NCBI RefSeq assembly: GCF_002078875.1
Contig: NC_034419.1
Location: 17,577,090 to 17,641,089 of the forward strand
Reading direction: 5' to 3'
DNA from: Numida meleagris
Lineage: Eukaryota; Chordata; Aves; Galliformes; Numididae
Length of the DNA: 64,000 nt
Below are positions 38,667 through 49,143 of this stretch, in pieces. The position numbers and the translations under genes are program-made. Position 1 is the stretch's first letter. Every line of letters begins with the position of its first letter. A model generated the notes under the pieces. That model saw only the letters and a program-made list of their open reading frames with translations. It searched no databases and had not been told where the DNA came from.

Positions 38667-40069
38667 GACTTCATGAGAAACGGAAGAAATTGTGGTTGAC
38701 TTTACAACTATATGATTGGAAAATTGTGAAATAGAGAAAATAAATGATTTGGGCTCTTGAGTGAATACTGGGAGATGTATAATCTTTCTGAACAATTGGT
38801 TTGTATCTCAAAGTACCAACAGTTTATTTTTCCTGCAGAATCTTTCTCTAATACCAAAGACCCCTGTAAGAAAAATAAAAAAATGTATGAATTTAAACTC
38901 TAGGCTGAGCTAAGGGCTGAAATGCATGCTTATCTTTAGGTATTGAGTAACCCTGCCACAAGCAAACAGTAAGGTAATATTGTGCCTTGAATATAGTTGA
39001 GTTAAAACTTCTTTAATTGGGTTTGCTCCAAATTTTCTGAGGTTTTCACCTGTGTCCAGTAGTTATAGATAAGTCAGAAAATATTTGGAGCCTACATTAA
39101 ATTCACATATAGCCAACAAAGTTCAGCGGAATGAAAAAGTTATGGAAATTAATACTTTTTATGTGATTTAGTGCATTTTATGGTCTGTTATGTCACTTAT
39201 AACATCACATATAATATTCAGCCAAGTTTAATATTGTGCCTTCAAACCACTAGCTCATCTCAGCTGTTTTACTAGCCAGACTTTATAACCTAAACAGGAA
39301 GGATGTATTTTCTCTTTCTGGCATGCCCATACTATTTCCTATATAACATGAGATATTCTTAAAATGAGATGTGCCCAGCCAAATAGCTATTGTGGTATAA
39401 AACAAATCAATCTTTCTTGACTGCTACTTTGAATTTTACTCCAATTCTCTTGAAGGATATTTCTCACAGATAGCGCTCATGAAAGCACAGAACTGGGCTG
39501 ACTTTCTGAGTTTCTGAAGGATACACATGGTAAACCGAGTAACAGACATGTAGAAGTGGATGTGTCTGTTAAGATGTGTAAAAAACATTGTGATTATATG
39601 GTGCAATTCTTAAAGAGGTCAAGAAAGCTTAGGTATAAAAATTTATTTGATTATCATTCTACATTTTGGCCAGATGTTCTTTCTTTTAGATCCAGCAAAG
39701 TAGAAAAGTTTGACCACATTCATCAGTAAAAAACTATTTTCCTTCTAGAAAAATGTCAGTATTAACTTTTCAGTTTAGTTGAAAATATTTTAGAGATGAA
39801 GTAAATATTTTTTTTTTTAAATCAATTACATCTTAAAAATAAAGCTTCAGATGAGTCAAATTATTCATACAATTCCAGGATTAGGACTCTCAGAAAAGCA
39901 TTGAGTGTCAGAAAATGGTGACAGCTGACAACAGTGCTGATCTGGCTTTTTTTTCAGATTTAGAGGAAATACATTGAAGTGGTTGAAAAGTACAAAAGCA
40001 CTTGAATATGTATACAGCTGAAAGCTGATACAGAGGATCTGATTTTTGACGTGCACTGTGTGCAGTCAC

Positions 40070-40362
40070 TCATGGCCCTGAAGAAGGCGCTTGGGCTGAC
40101 ATGGTGCCAGTGACGAGCTGACCTGGCTGGGGTGAAGCTTGGAGAACTGCCTGGGGCACAAGCTGAGTTAATGCATCAGGACTGCTGACCTTCTTCAGGG
40201 ATGCAGGAAGAAACTCTGCTGGTGTCAGCTGAACAAGAGCTATTTGAAGCAGCTGAGAAAATCCTCTAGGGGTTACAGGGCTGTAGAGCAAGAAGGTTGC
40301 AGTTGGCAACCCATACTTGCAATGGGTCCAGAAGGTGGGGCGAAGCAGTGGCCCTGAAGAGA
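40070..40362. other. GC-richer block bounded by 12-bp direct repeats
   Basis: TGGCCCTGAAGA occurs at 40073-40084 and 40349-40360, enclosing about 264 bp that is visibly richer in G and C than its surroundings. On the minus strand it carries most of a 123-codon open frame (40070-40441) with no recognised domain. The direct repeats could be target-site duplications of an old insertion, but the interior lacks TG...CA LTR ends, a poly(A) tail or a known SINE head. A 12-bp match at this spacing is also expected about once by chance in this window. Confidence 0.25.
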
Positions 40363-40792
40363 TATGTTGTATGTTCCTTCTCTTGTTACTGACAAACAGA
40401 TAAAATAAGTGAATAAAACCAGACATGATTACTGCCAACATTTACGTTGTTTCCAGAACACAACTGAAGAGCTACCAATCTTTGGGTTCATGTCTCTCCC
40501 AAGATACCCGCATAGCTGCACTGTAAACTTTGAATTTCTTGAATTTTTGAAAAAGATTAGGGGCTATTTCTTCGTTCTCTCACAAATCACTTCACCTCTG
40601 GGCAAGTTTTTCTGCAGGAACTGCTGAGACGGATAGGCCTTGCTCCAGCCCACGTCTGTTGTGCCTTTGTTATTTCAAGCTCTAATTAGATTCTGTGGGT
40701 CACCAAAAGGGACAGGTTCTAGTGAAAACAGGTGATGGATGATCCAACTTTATTTTATGCTACCACTCTTCTTAAAGAGCCCAAAAGTGAGG

Positions 40793-40808
40793 AAAAAAAA
40801 AAAAAAAA
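40793..40808. repeat. Poly(A) tract, 16 nt
   Basis: Homopolymer of 16 A. No recognisable retroposon body on either side. Confidence 0.8.
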
Positions 40809-41487
40809 GTAAATCTGAAACCAAGCCAGATGTATTATACAAAAGTACTATTAAACAAAAGGTGGTGAAAGACTGAGGAGAAGGAAATGATCTTGTGGCC
40901 CCACCAGCAGGAAGAGGCCAGAAGAAGAAAAGCCAGGGCCAGCACCACATGACATACCCTCCATCCCAGAAGCCCTGCTGGTCTACAAGAGGTGCTCACT
41001 ATCCCTCTCCCATGCTGTGTGCTCTCACAGCCCACAAGAACCTTAAAAAAGGAGCAGCCTGCCTTTTAAAGGGTGACGTGAGGCTGACACTCCCACTTTA
41101 CCAGGTGAGCAGGGAGATGCAAGCTGCAAACACAGAAAGTCACGGCACTGTCCTTTTCTGCTTCCAGTCTCAATCTAAACTGTATGTATAAGGTAGATGG
41201 GGAAGATTTAATACATGGCCGTATAATTTCCATAGAAGACATGCAAAGAAGGTGGTTTTCACTGTCACTTGCTTAATAAATCACCAACACCTGGGATATG
41301 TGATTTTATTATCAATCAGGCTTGAAATATTTTCTCCTTAATAGCAGAATGTCTGGAGGTTCTCTCTCTGCTGAATATAATAGCAGACTTTAACTTTTGA
41401 CCAAGAGGAAAAGACACCAAAGGACACTTTTATGGGTAAGGACATGCTAAAGTTGTCTAATCTTAAGTTATTGTTTTTGTTTTGCAG

Positions 41488-41614
41488 GGGAAGAAACTCT
41501 ACATGGTCCTATTTTCATTCAAGAGCCGCATGATATCATTTATTCCATGGGCTCAGTGAATCCAGAAATCCTACTGAACTGTACAGCCAAAGGATATCCC
41601 CTCCCCACCTACAG
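41488..41614 (+). CDS. CNTN6: CNTN6 coding exon 2: N-terminus of mature protein and first half of Ig domain 1
   Basis: Encodes residues 19-61. PIFIQEPHDIIY (26-37) is the N-terminal strand seen in contactin-6, and LLNCTAKGYPLP (47-58) carries the first Ig1 cysteine, C50. N49-C50-T51 is a possible N-glycosylation sequon. The acceptor TTTTGTTTTGCAG is strong; the donor CAG|GTGCAG is unusual beyond the GT. The exon enters in phase 1 and leaves in phase 2, and its 127 nt are not divisible by 3, so skipping it would break the frame. Ig domains 1-4 of contactins fold into a horseshoe used for binding partners. Confidence 0.94.
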
Positions 41615-42405
41615 GTGCAGTCAACTTTGGAAAAGTGCTGTCTTAATGTAAATCATTTAACCATGTTTTAATCAGAAGTAGAGCTCAATGCGTGGCAAAT
41701 TCTCAAGGCAAGCCTGGTGGTAGCAGGAAACCATGGCCCCACAGCCAGGTTTTGGGGCTGGGACTGCTCATTTACACTTGAAATTGAAATAATTTCACGT
41801 TCGTTGCTTTTATTTCAAAAAAGAAAATGTGTATGTATATAAAATTGTATAGGCATGACATCACATAATTTGAAGCCTACTTCAAAAGAACATCTGAGGG
41901 GAAGAGGAAGAAAATAGTGAAAATTTAAAAGCTACTTGGGTAAAGAAAATGATGGGAAAATATTTTTGCTAGTCTACTGTTAAGAAAATTGACAGAGGAA
42001 AATAAAGCCCAGCACTGAAAATTGTCCCCAAAGTATTTTAAAACCTACAAAATTACTTCTGAATCCACAGAATAGCTGTGAAAAATGGGAAAATGGAGAT
42101 GCTGTGCATCTGTATTTGCTAAAACTTTCTGCACATCTATAAATGCTATGAAAGCAAAAGAGTAACATCCTTGCCCATTCCTAATTCTAAGATTTCATGT
42201 ATATATTTATAGTGTTTATCTAGAGAAACAGCAAGGCACAGCTCTGATATCTAACTTACAACACTCTGTAGACTCACTTAATAAAACCTTGGTACATAGG
42301 AATGTTTGTTTACTCAATAACTATGGACTCATCACTTAAAATGTACCTTGATGCACCAAGAGTTTGGAAACCTGAGTCTAATAAGAGGAAAAGCTGGATA
42401 TATGG

Positions 42406-42425
42406 AAAAAAAAAAAAAAAAAAAA
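42406..42425. repeat. Poly(A) tract, 20 nt
   Basis: Twenty consecutive A, the longest homopolymer in the window. No retroposon is recognised upstream. Confidence 0.85.
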
Positions 42426-45400
42426 GGACTGCGCTTTTTTCAGAAAAGAATAAACTAATGGACTGGGAAAAGGAAAGTGAAAAACAAGAACTAATTCATC
42501 CAGGATGCGAAAGAAAATTTTGTGTCCTACCAAATACTTAGACAGTACTCTTTCTGTAGCTTTTAGTTGCTCACAAAAGAGTTTTCTCTGTACAGTACCA
42601 CTACTAATTATGAACTTGGCTTTTGTGCTTCGTGTATTAGTTTGTTTCCACGTGTTGCGATAAAGAAATACTTTATCACCTTTTCACAAGGCTGCTTCTC
42701 TTTATATGAGAAACAATCCTCATCCAGGTCCCAACACATTCATTTTTGCAGTTTTAAACACTAGCATCCATTGTTTCATGTCATCCATCCATTTCAGATC
42801 CAGTTATATAGGCAACTTCCTCAGTGACTCTAAAAATTATTAATTTGTGTATTCCACCCATAGACTCCACGCATCCACAATTAGTAGTAACAGTAGATTT
42901 CATTAGGTGGGAGAGCTGTGAAATCTCCTCTCATCAGGCATCCAATATTCCTATTTTCCCTTCCATTTTCTTATGCTTCCTAGCCGTCCACTAGTTAATT
43001 CATTTTTTTCCTTTGCCTCAGTTGCTCTAGTAAGACCAGATCAACATCTGGGGATGGATCCTGACCCACCTAGGTCAATTAGAAGTTATCAGACCATCAC
43101 TGCTGCTATAACAACTTGGGAGTTTTTCACCAGGACTTGAAAGGAACAGGAAGTCTTCAGCACATTTCTTTGATTTCAGTAGAGCTAATGTCAGTTTTAT
43201 CAGATAAGGATTGAGCCCATATATTTGAAGTTCCAACAATTTTAGATAAATCAAGCACAGTATGAAATTTTAATAATATCCTCTGCTGAGTGATAGAAAA
43301 GAACAGCAAGGACTATAGCAAGGTTTTTCCTTGGTTCATAAATATAGAACCACTACAATAGGAATAAAGTAAAGCCCAAACTAATTTGCTATTTAGGAAT
43401 TATTTGCATAAATAAATATGCTGATTAGAACCTTTCCTTTAAAGAAAAATGCTTAGCATTTCCTGCAAATCTTATTATTTATGTACTGTATTACATTCTT
43501 CTTAAAGACTCATTAAATATATTAATGACCTTTTGTGACTTCATTTCAAAATCCCATGTGTCAGGAAATCAAAATACGAGAATCAGGCCTAAGGACAAAA
43601 AATGAGACACTGATTGCCTCTGCTGGAAATAACAGCGAATGTAGATCTGATTTCTAAGGAAACAAAAATAGAGAAATATCTCTGAATTTTTCTGAGCATA
43701 TGTTGGGAAATCTAGATGAACGTCCTGTTAAATACCATCCTAATAATCTGTTATGTTGTCTTCTGTGCAGATTGTTTATAATTCCAGGTACATTTCAGCT
43801 CTTTCTCTATGTGACACTGGTGGCAAACACAACCTTTCAAATTAGATTTATAATTTTGTGTACTAACGCGGTTTTATTACAGTTGATTGAAAGCTTATCA
43901 GCTATTGTAAGAAATGAATTTTACCTTTTTTTTTTTCTACTTACAGGCTATCCATGAACATTTCACCACTTGTCCACATTTTTGTTCCATTAAGTCATTC
44001 CATTTAATAGAGCTAGCTTTCCTCCACGCTGCAGAAAAAGAGAGATGGTGCCTAGAGCTTGCCAAGCTCGTTTTTTCCTGCAATATTTTGACATTTCCTG
44101 TTTGTATTCAGGTTATTAGTTCTGATTAATCACATTTTTTCTGAACTTAGGTTCAGTATTCTGAGAAATGTAAACTAATATTTTCACAAAAGTTTGAAAC
44201 CAAGTTTTTGGGTTTTTCTCCTCCAGATCTATACAGAGAGCAATCAGTTGTACAAATAAGAAATCCAAGGATGGCTTGGATTAGTTATAGAACAATATTT
44301 CAATATTTGAGCATAACTTTCAATGAGGCAATAAGAAAAAGAGTTTCAAATTCAATCCAAATCAAAGCACCACACAACAAAACTGAAACAGTCAAATAAA
44401 AACAAAGAAGCGGTAGCAGAAGGACTACAGTGATTGCAAATATCTTAAAAGATATTTATAAAAATTGCATAGAATTGTAGAGTTATTCCTAGTAACTCCA
44501 AGATTATTTTTATCATACTCGCAATCTGAAGAACCAATGCCAACCCTTCTGTGGTGTACTTGTTCAGCAAAATGCTGTCCTTTGATTCACTGTAGATTCT
44601 ACTTCAAAACTGAAGTAGAACTAAAAATTTCTACAACCTCTATTTTCTTGTTCAGCCAATCTTTTTTAAATTATGTATTATCTGTTTGGCCTCTATGGAA
44701 ACAGTATAAAATATCCAACTCTTGCTCAGGACACTTGGCAGGGCACATTCTATTAGAATTGAATTAACTTAAGAAACATAGAACACTTAATGAATACTTA
44801 AGAAATACAAACTTTTGTTATAGCAGTATCCTGAGAAGATAATTAGAAGAATCATGCATGCGCATATCCATGCTGTATACATTTTTATTTTATTTCTACA
44901 TTATTTTATGCAAACTAAGATTGTGTACTGTCAATTTATTTTTACATTGATTACTTCATTGTTCTCACTAGGTCTTAGCTGAGAAAAGCACAGAATATCC
45001 ATTCAGTAATGAGTCAAGTGGTAATAGAGGGAAGTGTGGGGATAAATCAGAAGTCCCAAATAACCTTCATGACTCTGTGAGAAGATGCTGCTAAGGCTTC
45101 AGGACAGGCAAAGACTGGATTAAATAGAGCAGGGTAGAGGATAAGGACAGGGAGCTTGAAACCTTACCCAAAGCTCACTGAAATGAATGGAAGTACCACT
45201 GATTCTAAAATTCAGGTATTTTGAAGTTCTGTAAGAACAGAGGGCAGAGTAAGTGAAGTAGTCAGTCTGGAGATTGGTTCTATCTCACCCCACATGCCCC
45301 TTTTGAAGACAAGGCCCTCATACTTTGGGGATTTTGATTGTTGTCTGCTTACTATATAAACTCTCTTCAGTTGGAAAAATAAAGGAGAACAACAAGCGGA

Positions 45401-47059
45401 GTCTTTTTAGCCCACATAGAGGGATTTTCCTTTATTAAGTACTGCTTTCAACAATCCTTCTTGATTTCCAAAAGCCCCTGCTGTGCTCTCCTCTCCCTTA
45501 TTTTTACCAGAAATAATTCTGTTTGAAATGATCAGGTCAGAAATGATCTTTCTATTGTTCTTAGGGAGAGAATGAGCTGTGCCTCCCAAATGTCAATCAG
45601 CCTTAGGTAAATATTTCTTCCTCAAAGCGGAGCTCCACCAAGCATTAAAATAATAATTTGAGGGACCTGATTTAACAATCCCCATAGAGATTACTCTATC
45701 AAAGGAGTATTTTCACCTCAATAAAAATCTGATTTAGATATCTGTTTTTGTTGATCTGCACAAAACAATGGTTGGAGATGTAATGGTCAGAAGAGATATG
45801 TGATGGTTCACACATCGCTCTGTTTTTTTTTTTTATGGATGAAAACAACATTTCTTCCTTCCAATAGCTTATGTTTGTGAGAATTGTGAGAAAGGAAAAT
45901 ATCTTCTCCTCTATATCATGCAAAAGGCAGTTCAAAATTAGGGAAAGATACAAATAAGAACTTCCAGCTGTGACTTTGGTACAAAATCATGGCACGGCCA
46001 TGCATGCTTCTAGAATTCTACATGTAGAGCTGGAGAAAGCGTTCCTCTTTCAGCAGCAAATTCTAATAGTCCTAAGTGTGTCTTTCTTTAAAGACAAGAA
46101 AAGCAGATTAATGAAAGATTACATTTGACACATTGTCTACAAGGAATCTTTAACCAATTCCTTAATTGCTTCAGCAAGCCCACATTGATTGTTTTACCAA
46201 AACTGATGCACCTTGAAATTTCATTTTCATTACATAAAATTTCATTTCCATTTCATAGAACTGTATTTCTCAGAAAACTTAATCTCATGTCAAAAATCAT
46301 TTTTTGCTGCTAAAACTGCAAAGATCGTAGGTTACCAAATTTATCTCACTGAAGCAAATTTCATACTCTGAAGAATGCTGGCATTGTGGTACATTCAAAT
46401 ATTGGAATAAATCGGTAATGAAACAATTTAAGAAATGAGAACAAGAGAAATCAGACTACTTATCACTTGAAATCTTAAAATCATGATGGGATGGAAGGGG
46501 TGGTGCTCCATTTATATGCTTTAATTCAATGATGGATTTATTGGGAACATTTTATGACTGGAATTCTATTTCAGAAAGTTGGATTTTAAAACAAAAAGAA
46601 CACGACAATCAATTCTATTAATTCATAAAACACGCAGAGCATATTTTTACAGCTGTTTTTTAATGCTGGGACATATTAATGGGATTTGAGAAGTCTTACA
46701 TTTCCAGAGAACTACTGAGTTCAGAATAAAGCACATTTTTGAAAGCTTAGATTCTGTAACAATTGGTCCAGGATGCATTTCCTGTAATTGATTAAAAGTA
46801 GTTTGCAACAGTCACATGAAGAATCTCAAGAAAATACATAGGCAACCCATGCCTTAACATGAACTTGTTAAAATTCGCTTAAAAGAATTCTTCAAAGATT
46901 TTTTCTTCTGTGTTTTAGACCCTATACTGCAGAACGCACAGTCATTAAATCGTTGCCTATCACATGAATTCATTAATTCTGTTCTTTTAGTGATGTAAAC
47001 ATATTAATTAGGAAAAAGCCCACTCCGGGAGATGAACCCCTGATCTATATGCACAGTTT

Positions 47060-47095
47060 AATAATCATTGTACCATGGTGATTAGAATGATTATT
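47060..47095. repeat. Perfect 10-bp inverted repeat with 16-nt loop
   Basis: AATAATCATT at 47060-47069 is the reverse complement of AATGATTATT at 47086-47095. Just upstream, the minus strand at about 47029-47042 reads GGGGTTCATCTCCC, similar to the T-arm/B-box of tRNA genes. No full cloverleaf could be drawn, so a tRNA is not called; a tRNA-derived SINE remnant is possible. Confidence 0.35.
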
Positions 47096-48967
47096 GGGAT
47101 ACTGTGAAGAATTCATTTGCGGCAACTAAGCCAACAACTTTGCATGTGTTTTGAAAAACAATTATAGAGCTTAATTGGGAGCCATGTAACGATGACAGCA
47201 GTTATTTCAGTGATTGATTCTGAAATTAAAGAGAAATGGCAAACTAAATACCAGAATATCCCATCTTAGAGAACTGAAAACCTAGAGAGCATGCATTGTA
47301 TGCGAATTCTGAAATACTGCAAAATCCTCACACTGCTTTATAAAAGAGGCACACGGAGGGGCACTGGCTGAGATTTTTCGCTTCTTGGGGAGAAAAAGAA
47401 ATAAAGAAATGAAGACACAAATAAAAGAAACCAAAACCCCAGCAAAAATCCAGGCCAAGTAAGTGAAAACATTTTAAAAAATGGAGTAGAGCAGTGGTAC
47501 ACAAGGGTCAAAAATCAGCTGCAGTTGGTAGGAAGAATTACCAGTATTCCACTGCTGCTCCTAAATTTCTTAATGCATTCACAGAAGTGGAAGCAGTGAT
47601 TGGCAGACCTGGAAAAATTGTTTAATGTTACTAGGATTTGTTCACAGAAGTCAATTGATTTCGTATTTTGATCAGTTATTTTTTGTTTCGAAAACAAGTG
47701 CCCACTTAAAAGGTCAAGATCTTTGCTTCCTCTTTACAAGTTTGTCAAGATTTCCCTTGGAACACAACACTGCTTTTCACAACCGGATTTGAAAATCTGC
47801 CTCTGATGGGGCAGCCACGTGCGCGGTCTGACCGTGATGAGAAAGGTCTATGAGTATGAGGAGCAAAGCACTGTGCCTCGTACCCAGGTCAGGTGTTCCA
47901 AGACTGTAGTTGTAATGCAAATTTGCTTCAAGTTGTTAACTGAGCAAACAAGTCTGCTATGCTATGCTTCCCTCACTGTCCCTAAGTTCATCTCTGCACA
48001 TAAAAAGAAATAAACAGACATATTTTACACTATAATCCTTCTGACAGCTAACAAGAAGACAATTCTGCTCTTCAGTGGACTCTTTTGTAGTCTTTGCATC
48101 CTACAGAGGGGTCAGCATCATGCTCTTGTAGGCCAACAGCAGTGACATGGGCTGAAGACATGGTATGAAATTAGGAGAAAAAAATACATGGTTATGTGGC
48201 ATTAGGGCTGCTCACAACATAAAATGTGGCACTAACATGCTCAAAGCTTGCAGACATCAGAGACTGAGTGCCTTTATTTTTCCTTTAGGTCTCATATGGG
48301 CAAGGAAAGTTCAGCCCTTGTATAACTGACGGTAAAGCCACAAAATTTTTCCAAATTAAAACGATAATAATTATTTTCTTCATAATATAAACTTTATTTT
48401 GACATTTGTAATGTTGCAGACACTATCCATTTTCTACTTAACACTGAGACAAATCAAGTTTTATAATCATCATTAAACTATCAGTCTTAAATTTGCAGCA
48501 AGAAAACTTCTGCTTGTTTTCCTCTGTCCTCTGAAGTGTCGTCCTTCCTGACTTATATCTCCACATCGTTTCTGTAACCAAATTTATGACATCATTTGTA
48601 AAGATCGTAAAACACATTTGAGTACCGTTTATGTCATAAAAAATACGGTAGCTTCAGTGAAGGAACATACCATAATATCAGTCCAATGGGTAACTTAGTT
48701 TCTATAATTGAGTTATAATTACTTTTTGTAGACATTTGGATGAACACTGGTGACTAGCACAAAAGCAGTAAAGATTCTTTTTCAAAGGACAGAATTATTG
48801 ACATCATCAAGATTTATATAAGCAGTAGTCTTGTGTGAAAAATGATATAATTTTCTGATATTTAACTACATTTTTATCATTACAGGTGTGCTACAGCACG
48901 CTTCTTAAGATAAATATGAATAGGCTCTGTAAATTATAAGCATAATTTGATTTTTTTCCCCTCAAAG

Positions 48968-49143
48968 GTGGAAGCAAAATGGCACAGATATTGATCTTAC
49001 CATGAGTTATCACTACAGGTTGGTTGGAGGCAGCTTGGCAATCAATAACCCACGTAAAAAACAGGATATTGGAACATACCAGTGTTTGGCCACAAATTCA
49101 TTTGGAACAGTTCTGAGCAGGAAGGCAAAGCTTCAATTTGCAT
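48968..49143 (+). CDS. CNTN6: CNTN6 coding exon 3: second half of Ig domain 1
   Basis: Encodes residues 61-120. It contains the Ig core tryptophan W62 ([18 protein letters not shown], 61-78), GGSLAI (81-86) and the signature D-I-G-T-Y-Q-C (94-100), whose C100 should pair with C50. SRKAKLQFA (111-119) ends the domain. N65-G66-T67 is a second possible glycosylation site. The sequence is nearly collinear with contactin-6 from mammals (for example TMSYHYR and SRKAKLQFA), which separates it from CNTN3, CNTN4 and CNTN5. The acceptor is CCCCTCAAAG and the donor T|GTAAGT is consensus. Exon phases are 2 in and 1 out, 176 nt. Together with the previous exon it makes a 303-nt phase-1 cassette. Confidence 0.95.

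Larger units (their letters stand above)
18598..41487 (+). other. CNTN6: CNTN6 intron between coding exons 1 and 2 (22.9 kb)
   Basis: A phase-1 intron running from GTAAAA to TTTTGTTTTGCAG. No other exon is recognised on either strand. It contains an MIR-like fragment (about 23305-23395), short tandem and simple repeats, several poly(A/T) tracts (33126, 34580, 35301, 40793) and a GC-richer block at 40070-40360. Longer open frames (for example 36945-37361 minus, 138 codons; 24908-25276 plus, 122 codons) resemble no known protein. Confidence 0.85.
41615..48967 (+). other. CNTN6: CNTN6 intron between coding exons 2 and 3 (7.35 kb)
   Basis: A phase-2 intron from GTGCAG to TTTTTTTCCCCTCAAAG. It contains a 20-nt poly(A) at 42406, a short hairpin with a tRNA-promoter-like motif around 47024-47095, and short degenerate segments at about 43165-43225 and 45165-45210 that resemble ancient dispersed repeats. 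No other coding exon is seen. Confidence 0.85.
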
